Under the pieces are notes generated by a model. It was given only the letters and a program-made list of their open reading frames with translations, was not told the origin of the DNA and searched no databases. A stretch of 64,000 bases of DNA. It comes from Peteryoungia algae. GTDB taxonomy: Bacteria > Pseudomonadota > Alphaproteobacteria > Rhizobiales > Rhizobiaceae. Made by a program: the position numbers and the translations under genes. The stretch lies in contig NZ_CP128477.1 of assembly GCF_030369675.1 (NCBI RefSeq), positions 1 to 64,000 on the forward strand. Direction: 5' to 3'. This document shows, piece by piece, positions 15,869 to 25,726 of this stretch. Numbering within the stretch: position 1 is the first letter of the stretch; each line of letters begins with the position of its first letter.

Positions 15869-18640
15869 TTGAACGCGTTCGAAATAGAAGAGGCAATTTC
15901 GTCATTAGCGGAGCAACCGTTTGACGCGTCTGAATTTCCATACTCGTTCCTTCAGGCATTCGGTGCCAAGGAAACTACGCTCAGGCGTCTCAGAAGCGGC
16001 GACACGAACAAGTCCGATATCGGTGGCGTGCTTCAGACAACCAACATTCATATCAAGGTGGCGAGAGTCGGAGCTGTCACCGAGGCGCTGAAAGACCTAA
16101 AATCCAGCCCCGCCACGTCACGAGCCAAGGCCAAATTCATCCTTGCCACCGACGGCGTTGATTTCCAGGCAGAAGACTTGAACACCGGCGAGGTGATCGT
16201 CTGCGAGTATCGGAAGTTTCCGGAGTTTTTTGGCTTCTTCCTGCCCCTGGCTGGGATTTCGACGGTCAAGCAAATCCGCGAAAGCAGCTTCGATATCAAG
16301 GCTACTGGACGTCTGAACCGCCTTTACGTCGAACTTCTAAAGGACAATCCAGAGTGGAGCACGTCAGCGCGTCGTCATGAGATGAATCACTTCATGGCGC
16401 GTCTAATTTTCTGCTTTTTTGCCGAGGACACAGACATCTTCACGAAGGAGACCCTGTTCACTGCCACGGTCGAGCAGATGAGCAGCAAGGACTCCTCAGA
16501 TACGCACATCGTGATCGAGGCCATCTTCAAGGCGATGAACACGCGTTCGGAGCATCGCGCTTCAGCAGGTATTCCGCGTTGGGCAAACGTCTTTCCCTAT
16601 GTAAACGGAGGGCTGTTTTCGGGATCGACCGACGTACCGGTGTTCAGCAAGATTGCACGGACCTATCTGCTGCATATCGGTGGCCTGGACTGGAAGAAGA
16701 TCAATCCGGACATCTTCGGCTCGATGATCCAGGCTGTTGCTGACGACGATGAGCGTGGTTCCCTAGGCATGCATTATACCAGCGTGCCGAACATCCTGAA
16801 GGTCCTAAACCCGCTGTTTCTCGACGACCTTCGCGAAAAGCTGGAGGAGGCGGGGGACAATCCTCGGAAGCTGCTCAATCTCCGTAGCCGGATGTCCAAG
16901 ATTCGCGTCTTCGACCCGGCATGTGGCTCCGGAAATTTCCTGGTCATCGCGTATAAGCAGATGCGGGAAATCGAAGCCGAGATCAACAAGCGGCGAGGGG
17001 AGCCTGAGCGTCGGTCGGAAATCCCGCTCACCAATTTCCGAGGCATCGAGCTTCGCGATTTCCCTGCCGAGATCGCTCGCTTGGCGCTGATCATTGCCGA
17101 ATATCAGAGTGATGTCCTCTATCGCGGTCAGAAGGAGGCGTTGGCGGAATTCTTGCCGCTTGACGCTATGAACTGGATCACCTGCGGCAACGCACTGCGC
17201 CTCGACTGGTTGAGCATCTGTCCGCCCACTGGAACGGGAGTCAAGCACCGAGCTGACGACCTATTCATGCCTCCAATTAACCAGGCGGAAATCGACTTTC
17301 AGAATGAAGGTGGCGAGACCTACATATGTGGGAATCCTCCTTACTTGGGCAAAGGAAAAAAAGAAGATGATCATTTGGATGATATGCGGCATGTTCTCGG
17401 TAGATATACCGCCAAGTTTGGATATGTCGACTACGTAGGTTGCTGGTTTATACGCGCAGCAGAGTATATGCAGGAAACGAATGCTTCTGCCGCACTTGTT
17501 GCAACAAATTCCGTATGTCAGGGTCGGCAGCTTCCCCAGTTGTGGCCGTTTGTACTAAAGAAAAATATTGAAATATTCTACGCGCACCATTCCTTTAAAT
17601 GGTCCAACAGTGCGGCGCACAATGCGGCAGTAATCTGCGTCATCATTGCACTTTCCTTGAGGGGTGAGCGTAATAGGAAGACAATCGAGACGACTGAATA
17701 TCGAAAGAATGTCGACCATATAAATGCATATTTGATCGATGGAGCGTCCCTCTATGTCGAAAGCCGACCGCGTCCACTAGCCAGCTCGTTACCTAGTATG
17801 GGCACTGGAAGCGTTCCGAATGATGGGGGACGCCTGATCTTAAACAAGGACGAAGCGGATCAACTAGTAGCTGCGTATCCAATTGTCGGTGAGTTGGTAC
17901 ATCCCTTTTTCGGCTCGCAGGACTTCTTGAAAGGTCACAATCGGCGTTGTCTTGTGATTCCGGATGATATGCTTGAAGCTGTCCAGAACTATCCAGAAAT
18001 AAATGAGCGGCTTTCCGATGTTGCCGAGTTACGAGCAAGCAGCAAAAAGAAGGAAACAAGGGATTTATTATCGAAGTATCCCCACAGATTCCAGCATAGA
18101 GGGGCAATCCCAGAGCGTAATGTCATAATTATACCGTCGGTCAGTTCAGAAAGACGACAGTGGTTTCCTGTCGGATTGTTGCCATCTAGGACGGTCGTTT
18201 CCAATCTTGCATTTATGATTATCGACACGGATATATCGTACTTTTCGATGCTCTCCTCGAAGATGCATCTGGTGTGGTTGTCAACTGTGTGCGGCAAGCT
18301 CAAGACAGATTTCCGATACTCCAACACCCTCGGCTGGAACACATTCCCAGTTCCCAATCTCACAGACAAGAACAAAGCTGATCTGACCCGATGCGCAGAA
18401 GACATTCTCCTGGCACGAGAGGCTCATTTCCCCGCGACCATTGCCGACCTTTACGATCCCGAGAAGATGCCCGCCGACCTGAAGGCCGCACATGATCGGA
18501 ACGATGAGGTGCTGGAAGCCATCTACATCGGCCGACGCTTCAGGAACGACACCGAGCGCCTGGAAAAGCTGTTCGAACTCTATACCAAAATGACATTCGG
18601 AAAACCGACGAAGTCCGGCAACATCAAGATGAAGGCATAA
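15869..18640 (+). CDS. MmeI-like class I DNA N6-adenine methyltransferase
   Basis: About 923 residues. SAM motif I is FDPACGSGNF near residue 347 and catalytic motif IV is NPPY at 489-492, the order of N6-adenine gamma methyltransferases. N-terminal (MmeI_N), spacer, methyltransferase, target-recognition and C-terminal regions follow the MmeI/type IIL plan. The PD-ExK nuclease site of true MmeI is not clear in the N-terminus, so this is probably a methylase that relies on the downstream helicase and GIY-YIG protein. I pick TTG 15869 (MNAFEIEEAI) with GGGAG 8 nt upstream; the frame opens at 15809. First of four tightly packed genes. Confidence 0.88.
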   Translation: MNAFEIEEAISSLAEQPFDASEFPYSFLQAFGAKETTLRRLRSGDTNKSDIGGVLQTTNIHIKVARVGAVTEALKDLKSSPATSRAKAKFILATDGVDFQAEDLNTGEVIVCEYRKFPEFFGFFLPLAGISTVKQIRESSFDIKATGRLNRLYVELLKDNPEWSTSARRHEMNHFMARLIFCFFAEDTDIFTKETLFTATVEQMSSKDSSDTHIVIEAIFKAMNTRSEHRASAGIPRWANVFPYVNGGLFSGSTDVPVFSKIARTYLLHIGGLDWKKINPDIFGSMIQAVADDDERGSLGMHYTSVPNILKVLNPLFLDDLREKLEEAGDNPRKLLNLRSRMSKIRVFDPACGSGNFLVIAYKQMREIEAEINKRRGEPERRSEIPLTNFRGIELRDFPAEIARLALIIAEYQSDVLYRGQKEALAEFLPLDAMNWITCGNALRLDWLSICPPTGTGVKHRADDLFMPPINQAEIDFQNEGGETYICGNPPYLGKGKKEDDHLDDMRHVLGRYTAKFGYVDYVGCWFIRAAEYMQETNASAALVATNSVCQGRQLPQLWPFVLKKNIEIFYAHHSFKWSNSAAHNAAVICVIIALSLRGERNRKTIETTEYRKNVDHINAYLIDGASLYVESRPRPLASSLPSMGTGSVPNDGGRLILNKDEADQLVAAYPIVGELVHPFFGSQDFLKGHNRRCLVIPDDMLEAVQNYPEINERLSDVAELRASSKKKETRDLLSKYPHRFQHRGAIPERNVIIIPSVSSERRQWFPVGLLPSRTVVSNLAFMIIDTDISYFSMLSSKMHLVWLSTVCGKLKTDFRYSNTLGWNTFPVPNLTDKNKADLTRCAEDILLAREAHFPATIADLYDPEKMPADLKAAHDRNDEVLEAIYIGRRFRNDTERLEKLFELYTKMTFGKPTKSGNIKMKA

Positions 18641-18643
18641 GTC

Positions 18644-20695
18644 ATGAGCAACGAGAAATCCGTCCCGTCCGTCTCTGTCACTTATGCGCAGAACGGCAAT
18701 TCCACCAAGCCGAACGAGCTGGGTATGCGTGTTATGCAGGAGCGCGCCTACGAAAAACGAGGCGAGCAGTACCTACTGATCAAATCACCACCCGCGTCCG
18801 GCAAGAGCCGGGCACTGATGTTCATCGCGCTCGACAAGCTTCACAACCAGGGCGTCCGCAAGGCAATCATCACCGTACCCGAGAAGTCTATCGGATCGAG
18901 CTTCGCGGATGAGCCCCTATCGAAGTTCGGTTTCTGGACCGATTGGACCGTTGACCCGAAGTGGAACCTTTGCAATGCGCCCGGCTCCGATGGTGGGAAG
19001 GCAGAGGCGGTCGGTACGTTCCTCAAGAGCGAGGACCGCATTCTAGTCTGCCCTCATGCGACCTTCCGCAACGCAGTTGAGAAATTCGGCATCGAGGCCT
19101 TCGACAACTGCCTGATCGCCATCGACGAGTTCCACCATGTGTCTGCTAACCCCGACAACCGTTTGGGCGCACAGTTGGCCGAGCTTCTAGCGCGAAACCA
19201 GGTCCACGTCGTTGCAATGACCGGCTCCTACTTCCGTGGTGACGCTGAACCCGTCCTGATGCCCAACGATGAGGAGAAGTTCAAAAGCGTCACCTACACT
19301 TACTATGAGCAGCTGAACGGCTACAAGCACCTCAAGACGCTGGACATTGGCTACTATTTCTACGCCAATGCCTATTCCGACGACATCTTGAAGGTTCTCA
19401 ATCCCGACGAGAAGACGATCATCCACATCCCTTCTGTCAACTCCCGTGAAAGCACCAAGGATAAGGTGCGGGAAGTGGAGCACATTATAGAAGAGCTGGG
19501 CGAATGGCAGGGAACTGATCCAGTGACCGGGTTCCAACTCGTCAAAACCGCCTCCGGTCGCGTCCTCAAGATTGCTGACCTGGTGGACGATGATCCAAGC
19601 AAGCGAGACCGTGTGTCGGCCGCGCTGAAGGACCCCAGTCAGAAAAACAACCGCGACCATGTCGATATAATCATTGCGCTCGGCATGGCGAAAGAAGGCT
19701 TCGATTGGATTTGGTGCGAACACGCGCTGACGGTGGGCTACAGGTCCAGCCTCACAGAGGTCGTCCAGATTATCGGTCGCGCTACTCGTGATGCGCCTGG
19801 AAAGTCGCGGGCTCGATTCACGAACCTGATCGCCGAACCCGACGCCTCCGAGGCCACGGTCGCGGAAGCAGTGAACGACATGCTGAAGGCAATCGCAGCC
19901 AGCTTGCTTATGGAGCAGGTCCTAGCCCCGAGGTTCAATTTCACACCGAAATCCAAGGCCACAGGGCCGCAGGACGGTTTTGACTATGGAGATGACGGCT
20001 ATCAGGAAGACAAATGCAATGTCGGCTTCAACGCTGATACCGGCGAATTCCAGATCGAAATAAAAGGTCTGGCCCAGCCGCAGAGCAAGGAAGCCGAGCG
20101 AATTTGCCAGGAAGACCTCAATGAGGTGATCGCCGCGTTCGTTCAGGACCGGTCGTCAATTGAACGTGGCCTTTTTGACCATGAAATGGTGCCACAGGAG
20201 CTGACACAGGTCAGGCTTGGAAAAATCATCAAGGAGAAATACCCGTCGCTGACGGAAGAGGACCAGGAGGCGGTTAGACAGCATGCAGTTGCTGCCCTCA
20301 ACCTGACCCAACAAGCGAAGGCGGTTCTCAACCCGAACGAGGAAGCGCCCCAATCAGGGAATACCGCCCTGATCGACGGCGTCCGGAAGATTGCCTTGAG
20401 CGTGCTCGAACTGGATATCGACCTGATCGACAGCATCAACCCGTTCGGTGAGGCCTATAAAATCCTCGCGAAGGAGATGAACGAGGAGCGTCTGAAGCAG
20501 GTTGAGGCTATCATCACCGGCAAGAAGGTTCAGATGACACCCGAGGAGGCCCGCGACCTGGCTCGCCGCGCTCTCAAATTCAAAGCCGAACGGAACCGCT
20601 TGCCTTCCTTGACCTCGCCTGATCCCTGGGAACGCCGCATGGCCGAAGGCGTAGCGTTTCTCGCCCGCATGAAGGCGGAGGCCGCCAATGGCTGA
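18644..20695 (+). CDS. DEAD/DEAH-type superfamily 2 helicase
   Basis: 683 residues with Walker A SPPASGKS at 48-55, motif II DEFH at 161-164, motif III TGSY near 194 and motif VI QIIGRATR near 372. Downstream of the helicase core lies a helical C-terminal third. It begins 3 bp after the methyltransferase stop and overlaps the next gene by 8 bp. By analogy with restriction systems it would translocate or remodel DNA for the module; that role is inference. Confidence 0.88.
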   Translation: MSNEKSVPSVSVTYAQNGNSTKPNELGMRVMQERAYEKRGEQYLLIKSPPASGKSRALMFIALDKLHNQGVRKAIITVPEKSIGSSFADEPLSKFGFWTDWTVDPKWNLCNAPGSDGGKAEAVGTFLKSEDRILVCPHATFRNAVEKFGIEAFDNCLIAIDEFHHVSANPDNRLGAQLAELLARNQVHVVAMTGSYFRGDAEPVLMPNDEEKFKSVTYTYYEQLNGYKHLKTLDIGYYFYANAYSDDILKVLNPDEKTIIHIPSVNSRESTKDKVREVEHIIEELGEWQGTDPVTGFQLVKTASGRVLKIADLVDDDPSKRDRVSAALKDPSQKNNRDHVDIIIALGMAKEGFDWIWCEHALTVGYRSSLTEVVQIIGRATRDAPGKSRARFTNLIAEPDASEATVAEAVNDMLKAIAASLLMEQVLAPRFNFTPKSKATGPQDGFDYGDDGYQEDKCNVGFNADTGEFQIEIKGLAQPQSKEAERICQEDLNEVIAAFVQDRSSIERGLFDHEMVPQELTQVRLGKIIKEKYPSLTEEDQEAVRQHAVAALNLTQQAKAVLNPNEEAPQSGNTALIDGVRKIALSVLELDIDLIDSINPFGEAYKILAKEMNEERLKQVEAIITGKKVQMTPEEARDLARRALKFKAERNRLPSLTSPDPWERRMAEGVAFLARMKAEAANG

Positions 20696-21890
20696 TTTTA
20701 CCGATGATGATGATGCACTGCTTGCGGAGCTTGGCGTCGAGGTAGAGGCCAAGCGCACAAGCACCCGTACGGCCGAGGAAGAGCGGGTCATTGCTGCTTT
20801 CGAGGAAATCCAGCGCTTCTTCGAGACACACAAACGACTGCCCCGCCATGGCGAAGCCGTCGATATCTTCGAGCGGCTTTATGCAGTGAGGCTGGATCGC
20901 ATCCGTGAAATCGAAGCATGCCGTTCGATTGTCGAACCAATGGACCATCAGGGACTGCTTGGAGTTCAGCCGGTCATGACCCAGGCCCACATCGATGATA
21001 TGGATGACGATGCTCTCTTGGCCGAACTGGGGATAGAAGCAGAAATTTCAGAGATCACTACGCTGAAGCACGTTCGCTCTGTATCGGAGAAACGGGCGGC
21101 CGAGGAGATTGCAAACCGCGAGCGCTGCAAGGACTTCGACCAGTTTAAGCCGTTATTTGACCAGGTACAGGGCGAGCTGAAATCCGGCGTTCGCACGACC
21201 CGGCCATTCGTAAAAGATGCTGGTTTCCTGAAGGCTGAGATCACCGCCGGGCAGTTCTTCATTCTCGGTGGCCAGACAGTCTATGTCGCCGAGGTGGGGG
21301 AGCCTATCAAAGCGCCGAATGGGGAAACGGATGCCCGGCTGCGTGCTATCTACTCCAATGGAACTGAGAGCAACATACTGCTTCGGTCCCTCCAACGCGC
21401 CCTCTACAAGGATGAAACTGGTCGAAGGATCACCGAGCCGACCGCAGGTCCGTTGTTTGCCGACGAAACTGACGATGGCGATCTGGCTAGCGGAAAAATC
21501 TATGTCCTGCGCAGCAAGTCTGACATCCCCCTCGTCGCCCAGAACCGTGATCTCATCCATAAGATCGGGGTGACAGGCGGAAGTGTTGAGCGCAGGGTCG
21601 CAAATGCGAAATTCGATGCAACCTTCCTTCTGGCGGACGTCGAGATCGTCGCGACCTACGAGCTTTTCAACATCAACAGGACCAAGCTCGAAAACCTCAT
21701 CCACCGAGTGTTTGGTGCCGCTCGGCTCGATATGGAGATCAAGGATCGCTTTGGGAAACCAGTCGTTCCACGTGAGTGGTTCCTGGTGCCGTTGTTCGTG
21801 ATTGATGAAGCTGTCGAACGAATTCGGGATGGCTCGATCTCTCGCTATCGCTATCGGCCGGATCAGGCCGCACTGGTTGCGGAAGATTGA
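20688..21890 (+). CDS. GIY-YIG nuclease family protein (T5orf172-like)
   Basis: 400 residues. The C-terminal third has the GIY-YIG/T5orf172 pattern: IYVLRS at 271-276, KIGVTGGSVERRV from 292, and an ELFN...LENLIHRVFG helix carrying the catalytic Glu. The N-terminal part contains two similar acidic blocks, DDDALLAELGVEVEA (residues 7-20) and DDDALLAELGIEAEI (107-120), an internal duplication. Third gene of the module; the likely DNA-cutting subunit. Confidence 0.85.
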   Translation: MADFTDDDDALLAELGVEVEAKRTSTRTAEEERVIAAFEEIQRFFETHKRLPRHGEAVDIFERLYAVRLDRIREIEACRSIVEPMDHQGLLGVQPVMTQAHIDDMDDDALLAELGIEAEISEITTLKHVRSVSEKRAAEEIANRERCKDFDQFKPLFDQVQGELKSGVRTTRPFVKDAGFLKAEITAGQFFILGGQTVYVAEVGEPIKAPNGETDARLRAIYSNGTESNILLRSLQRALYKDETGRRITEPTAGPLFADETDDGDLASGKIYVLRSKSDIPLVAQNRDLIHKIGVTGGSVERRVANAKFDATFLLADVEIVATYELFNINRTKLENLIHRVFGAARLDMEIKDRFGKPVVPREWFLVPLFVIDEAVERIRDGSISRYRYRPDQAALVAED

Positions 21891-21895
21891 AGGCT

Positions 21896-22978
21896 ATGGG
21901 AAAGGCACGCACCACAAGCCAGGTCACGGGCCTCCGCAAGCTTTCCAGAGACCCTGCTCAAGCGGCTGCAATCCGCGCATGCCTTTCTCTGGAGCTGAAG
22001 CGTCTTGCGGGCCAGATGACGGATGTGGTGGAGCCGCTGCTTGTCAAACTCAGTCCAGGGTACTCGTATAGCTTTGCTGGAGGGGTGCACAGGGTCACTC
22101 CGGCACAGATCGAGACCTTTGGTCTGGAGTTGGTCAAGAAAGACATACTAAAAGATGTCGCCCCTTTCCGCGATGATGCGCTTCTCTTCGTCCCTTCAAA
22201 GCAGGGAATGATTTTTCTTGCCAAGGGAAACCGACGTGTATGGGAAGCGCCGAAAGCGGTGTACACCGGTGATGTTTTGACGAGACAGAAGCCCGTAATG
22301 AAGGACAAGGTGGCGGCAACCACTATCTTGAAGCCCCCTGCCGCTGCGAAGCAGCAAGTCCAGGTGTCGCCTCCTTCTCGTGCGGTAAAAATAAATGTTT
22401 CGAGAGCCATCCAGAACATTAAGTTGATCGAGCCGCTGAAGCTCATTGCCCTGTGGGAAAATGCGCAACGTATGTTGGCCGACCCAAACAAGCGCGACCA
22501 ACATACGGAAATTAGGGCAGCCGTTTCCGCGATTGAAGATGAGTGGAAGCGCCGAAACGATAGCGGAGACCCTGAGCTGTTTTTTCAGTGGCCGACTACA
22601 GAACTACGCCAAGGTGGTGGTGAGTTTGCAGTCAGTGAAGCGCAGAAGGATGGTGTCCTTGGAAAGCTGAACTACCGGGTCGGTATAAGCCAAGGCCAGC
22701 CCGAGTTGTACCGTCGCCGGACACTAGCGAACCTATTTGATGGTCCCATAACGCTCGAACTACCTCGTTTCGAAGTGGAGCAATGGGGAAGCGCGAAATC
22801 GGCGAAAAGGCTGAGGAAAATCGCATACTCAATTGCAACGTTTATCAAGAACGCGAAGGGGCGGAATCCCGTAGCACTCGATGTTGCCATTAAGCAGTGG
22901 GAGGCCGATCTACGCTTTCTTCATGACAGCTACTACGTCGGCCGTTTTAATTTTCCGTGGCCGTCTACACATCTTTGA
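21896..22978 (+). CDS. hypothetical protein, fourth gene of the methyltransferase module
   Basis: 360 residues from ATG 21896 (a TTG at 21887 overlapping the previous stop is the alternative start). The N-terminal ~120 residues and the C-terminal ~180 residues seem separate domains: the latter contains LIALWENAQRMLAD...AIEDEWKRR and GKLNYRVG...RRRTLANLF blocks seen in other unnamed rhizobial proteins. It could be a specificity or accessory subunit; no known catalytic motif is visible. Confidence 0.7.
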   Translation: MGKARTTSQVTGLRKLSRDPAQAAAIRACLSLELKRLAGQMTDVVEPLLVKLSPGYSYSFAGGVHRVTPAQIETFGLELVKKDILKDVAPFRDDALLFVPSKQGMIFLAKGNRRVWEAPKAVYTGDVLTRQKPVMKDKVAATTILKPPAAAKQQVQVSPPSRAVKINVSRAIQNIKLIEPLKLIALWENAQRMLADPNKRDQHTEIRAAVSAIEDEWKRRNDSGDPELFFQWPTTELRQGGGEFAVSEAQKDGVLGKLNYRVGISQGQPELYRRRTLANLFDGPITLELPRFEVEQWGSAKSAKRLRKIAYSIATFIKNAKGRNPVALDVAIKQWEADLRFLHDSYYVGRFNFPWPSTHL

Positions 22979-23093
22979 GTTTCGCGCAGTCGTGCGGCAG
23001 CAAGTCGCCACATTCATGAGGTGAACATAGCTCAGGCTGCGATCACACGTCCGACCAGTGGGCCCAGCACCGCTTCAGCACAAGAGCCGAAGA

Positions 23094-23202
23094 ATGACAG
23101 ATATATGCCCGTTCGAACCCGGAGCGTGGCACGGCCGCTTTTATGGGCAGGCGAACGCCAACATCGGTAGCTACATGAAAACGGTCGCGGATGGCGTGAA
23201 GC
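23094..23202 (+). pseudogene. 5' part of a gene split by the IS66-type transposon
   Basis: ATG 23094 (after GAAGA) opens MTDICPFEPGAWHG..., which runs 36 codons to the transposon edge. Joining base 23,202 to base 26,408, that is removing the transposon and one copy of the 8-bp duplication, restores one uninterrupted frame of 146 residues. The codon at the junction is CAA (Gln). The intact protein is not one I recognise. Confidence 0.8.
23195..23202. repeat. target site duplication, left copy
   Basis: CGTGAAGC, repeated exactly at 26,400-26,407. The 8-bp length is characteristic of IS66-family transposition. Confidence 0.85.
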
Positions 23203-23287
23203 GTAACCGGTGTTCTGCCCCCACATTGTCTGTCGCTGCCTGATCTGTGATCGAACATTCCGTGGATGAGCGACAAGGAGTTTCTCC

Positions 23288-23677
23288 ATGGAGTCTACGT
23301 TGGAGGTTCTCACAACGCGGCGGGACAGGCGTGAGCCGCACCGCCATTGGCCTGACGAGGTCAAGGCACGCATCGTTTCGGAGAGCTTGCGACCAGGCGT
23401 GACGGTGAATGAAGTGGCCGAACGCTACGGGCTGAAGGCCAACCACCTGTCATCGTGGCGGACATTGGCTCGGCAGGGCAAGCTGGTGCTGCCAGAGCCG
23501 GAAGAAGCAGTCGAGTTTGCGGCCATCGTTGTTGCTGCTCCATCGCCGGAGCCGCAGGCCGCCAAGGTCGCTTCCCGCGCCGAGATCGTCGTGGGTCCAG
23601 TTACAATCTTTCTTGAGGAAGGCGCGTCAGTGTCCCGGATCGCCGCCATCGCCCGCGCCCTGGCGGCGACGACATGA
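23288..23677 (+). CDS. tnpA: IS66-family accessory protein TnpA
   Basis: 129 residues with a helix-turn-helix (IVSESLRPGVTVNEVAERYGLKANHLSSWRTLARQG) as in the first IS66 ORF, probably binding the transposon ends. AAGGAG precedes the ATG. Overlaps tnpB by ATGA. Confidence 0.92.
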   Translation: MESTLEVLTTRRDRREPHRHWPDEVKARIVSESLRPGVTVNEVAERYGLKANHLSSWRTLARQGKLVLPEPEEAVEFAAIVVAAPSPEPQAAKVASRAEIVVGPVTIFLEEGASVSRIAAIARALAATT

Positions 23678-24027
23678 TCTTTCCGTCGAACCGGGTGCGG
23701 ATCATGGTGGCGACCAAACCTGTCGACTTCCGCAAGGGTCATGACGGGTTGGCGGCTTTGGTGAAGAACGAGCTGCACAAGGACCCGTTCACCGGAACGG
23801 TCTTCGTGTTCCGGTCTCGCAAGGCGGACCGGTTGAAGCTTATCTACTGGGATGGCTCCGGAATCGTTATGGCCTACAAACGGCTGGAAGAGCACATGTT
23901 CATTTGGCCAGGCATCAAGGATGGCCTGATGACGCTCACCCACGCCCAGTTCGAAGCCCTGTTTGCGGGCCTCGACTGGCGGCGGGTTCATGCCGTCCAG
24001 ACAAGAACGCCGGAGGCCATCGAATAG
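23674..24027 (+). CDS. tnpB: IS66-family accessory protein TnpB
   Basis: 117 residues, the full length of the IS66 Orf2 family, with KPVDFRKGHDGLAALV and VFRSRKADRLKLIYWDGSG. It is needed for transposition of IS66-type elements, though its biochemical role is unclear. Starts in the ATGA overlap with tnpA. Confidence 0.95.
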   Translation: MIFPSNRVRIMVATKPVDFRKGHDGLAALVKNELHKDPFTGTVFVFRSRKADRLKLIYWDGSGIVMAYKRLEEHMFIWPGIKDGLMTLTHAQFEALFAGLDWRRVHAVQTRTPEAIE

Positions 24028-24096
24028 CTGCGGCACGATGACTCAGCGCCCCAGATTCCAGAGGCAATTCCGCTCGGGATTTGATATTTTCCGGCC

Positions 24097-25692
24097 ATGC
24101 TCGAAGCCGCCGATCTTCCCGATGATGTTGCCGCCCTGAAGGCGCTGCTGATCGCGGCGCAGGCACGCGAGGCGGCCAAGGACGTCGCGATAGCGAGCAA
24201 GGACGAGCATATCGCCCGCAAGGATGAGCGGATCGAGCGGCTTGAGAAGTTGGTCGCAGCGTTTAAGCAGGCTGCCTTCGGACGCAAATCCGAGAAGACC
24301 GATCCTGACCAATTCGACCTGGCGCTGGAAGACCTGGAGACGGCCATGGCCGTGATCCATGCCGAGGATGAGGCGGACGCTCCTGTAGGAAGCAGGATTA
24401 TCAAGCCGCGCGCGATCAATCGCGGCTCCCTTCCAAAGCATCTTCCGCGCATCGAGGAGGTGATCGTGCCAGAAAGCCTGATCTGTGCCTGCGGTGGTCG
24501 CCTGCATTGCATTGGCGAGGATGTCTCCGAGCGGTTGGACGTGATCCCGGCACAGTTCCGCGTGATCGTCACCCGCCGCCCTAAGTATGCCTGCCGTGCC
24601 TGCACCGACGGGGTCGTCCAAGCCCCAGCTCCGGCACGGTTGATCCAGGCCGGGCTGCCGACGGAAGCGACCATCGCCCATGTTCTGGTCTCCAAGTATG
24701 CGGATCACCTTCCGCTCTATCGGCAGGCGCAGATCATGAGCCGCCAGGGCATCGATCTCGACCGATCAACACTTGCCGATTGGGTCGGTCGGGCAGCCTA
24801 TGAACTGCTGCCCGTCTTCGATGCACTGATCGCCGACTTGAAGCGCTCGACCAAGCTGTTCATGGACGAGACCCGTGCTCCGGTTCTCGATCCCGGCTCC
24901 CGCAAAACCAAGACCGGATACTTCTGGGCGCTGGCGCGGGATGATCGCCCATGGGGCGGCGGTGCTCCGCCAGGTGTTGCCTTCACCTATGCTCCTGGTC
25001 GGGGAGGCATTCATGCCGAACGTATACTGCAGGGTTTCTCTGGCGTCCTGCAGGTGGATGGGTATGCGGGATACAACAGGCTGATCGCACCAGAGCGTGT
25101 CGGCCCAGACATTCAGCTTGCCTATTGCTGGGCGCATGCCCGGCGCAAGCTGGTGGAGATCACCCGCAACGGCTCAGCGCCCATTGCTGAAGACGGCGTC
25201 AAACGGATTGGAGAACTGTATCGCATCGAAGCCGACCTGCGCGGCCTTGATCCTGAAGCTCGCCTTACAGCTCGGCAGGAACGATCAGCGCCACTCGTCG
25301 CAGACCTGCATGGCTGGCTTGTCCATCACCGCGCACGCGTGGCCACAAAGTCGCCGCTCGGCGAAGCTTTGGCCTACATCGCCAAATACTGGGATGGCCT
25401 GCAGCTATTCCTGATCGACGGCCGCGTCGAGATCGACAATAACAGCGTCGAGCGGACCATCCGGCCGATTGCGCTAAACCGGAAGAACGCACTCTTCGCG
25501 GGTCATGATGCCGGAGCAGAGAGCTGGGCGACCATCGCCTCGTTGATCGAGACGTGTAAGTTGAATGGCGTTGATCCGCAGGCCTACCTGACAAAGGCGC
25601 TCACCTCCATCATCAACGGCCACAAGCAAAGGCAGATTGGTGAGTTGCTACCGTGGAATTATCCGCGAGGCGACGTTATCAAAGGCGTCTAG
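24097..25692 (+). CDS. tnpC: IS66-family DDE transposase TnpC
   Basis: 531 residues, full length. In order: a Lys-rich coiled coil with RKDERIERLEKL, the LPRIEEVI zinc-binding region (CACGGRLHCIG...CRAC), the DDE core (MDETRAP; VDGYAGYNRL; the Glu helix NNSVERTIRPIALNRKN). Catalyses DNA strand transfer. No frame damage seen, so the element may be active. Confidence 0.95.
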   Translation: MLEAADLPDDVAALKALLIAAQAREAAKDVAIASKDEHIARKDERIERLEKLVAAFKQAAFGRKSEKTDPDQFDLALEDLETAMAVIHAEDEADAPVGSRIIKPRAINRGSLPKHLPRIEEVIVPESLICACGGRLHCIGEDVSERLDVIPAQFRVIVTRRPKYACRACTDGVVQAPAPARLIQAGLPTEATIAHVLVSKYADHLPLYRQAQIMSRQGIDLDRSTLADWVGRAAYELLPVFDALIADLKRSTKLFMDETRAPVLDPGSRKTKTGYFWALARDDRPWGGGAPPGVAFTYAPGRGGIHAERILQGFSGVLQVDGYAGYNRLIAPERVGPDIQLAYCWAHARRKLVEITRNGSAPIAEDGVKRIGELYRIEADLRGLDPEARLTARQERSAPLVADLHGWLVHHRARVATKSPLGEALAYIAKYWDGLQLFLIDGRVEIDNNSVERTIRPIALNRKNALFAGHDAGAESWATIASLIETCKLNGVDPQAYLTKALTSIINGHKQRQIGELLPWNYPRGDVIKGV

Positions 25693-25726
25693 GCGTTCGT
25701 GCTTGAGCCGCCAGAGAGGCCAAGGC

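Noticed and set aside
21887..21895. TTG start overlapping the GIY-YIG stop for the fourth module gene
   Set aside because: The ATG nine bases later is more usual; both remain possible, and the choice changes only three residues.
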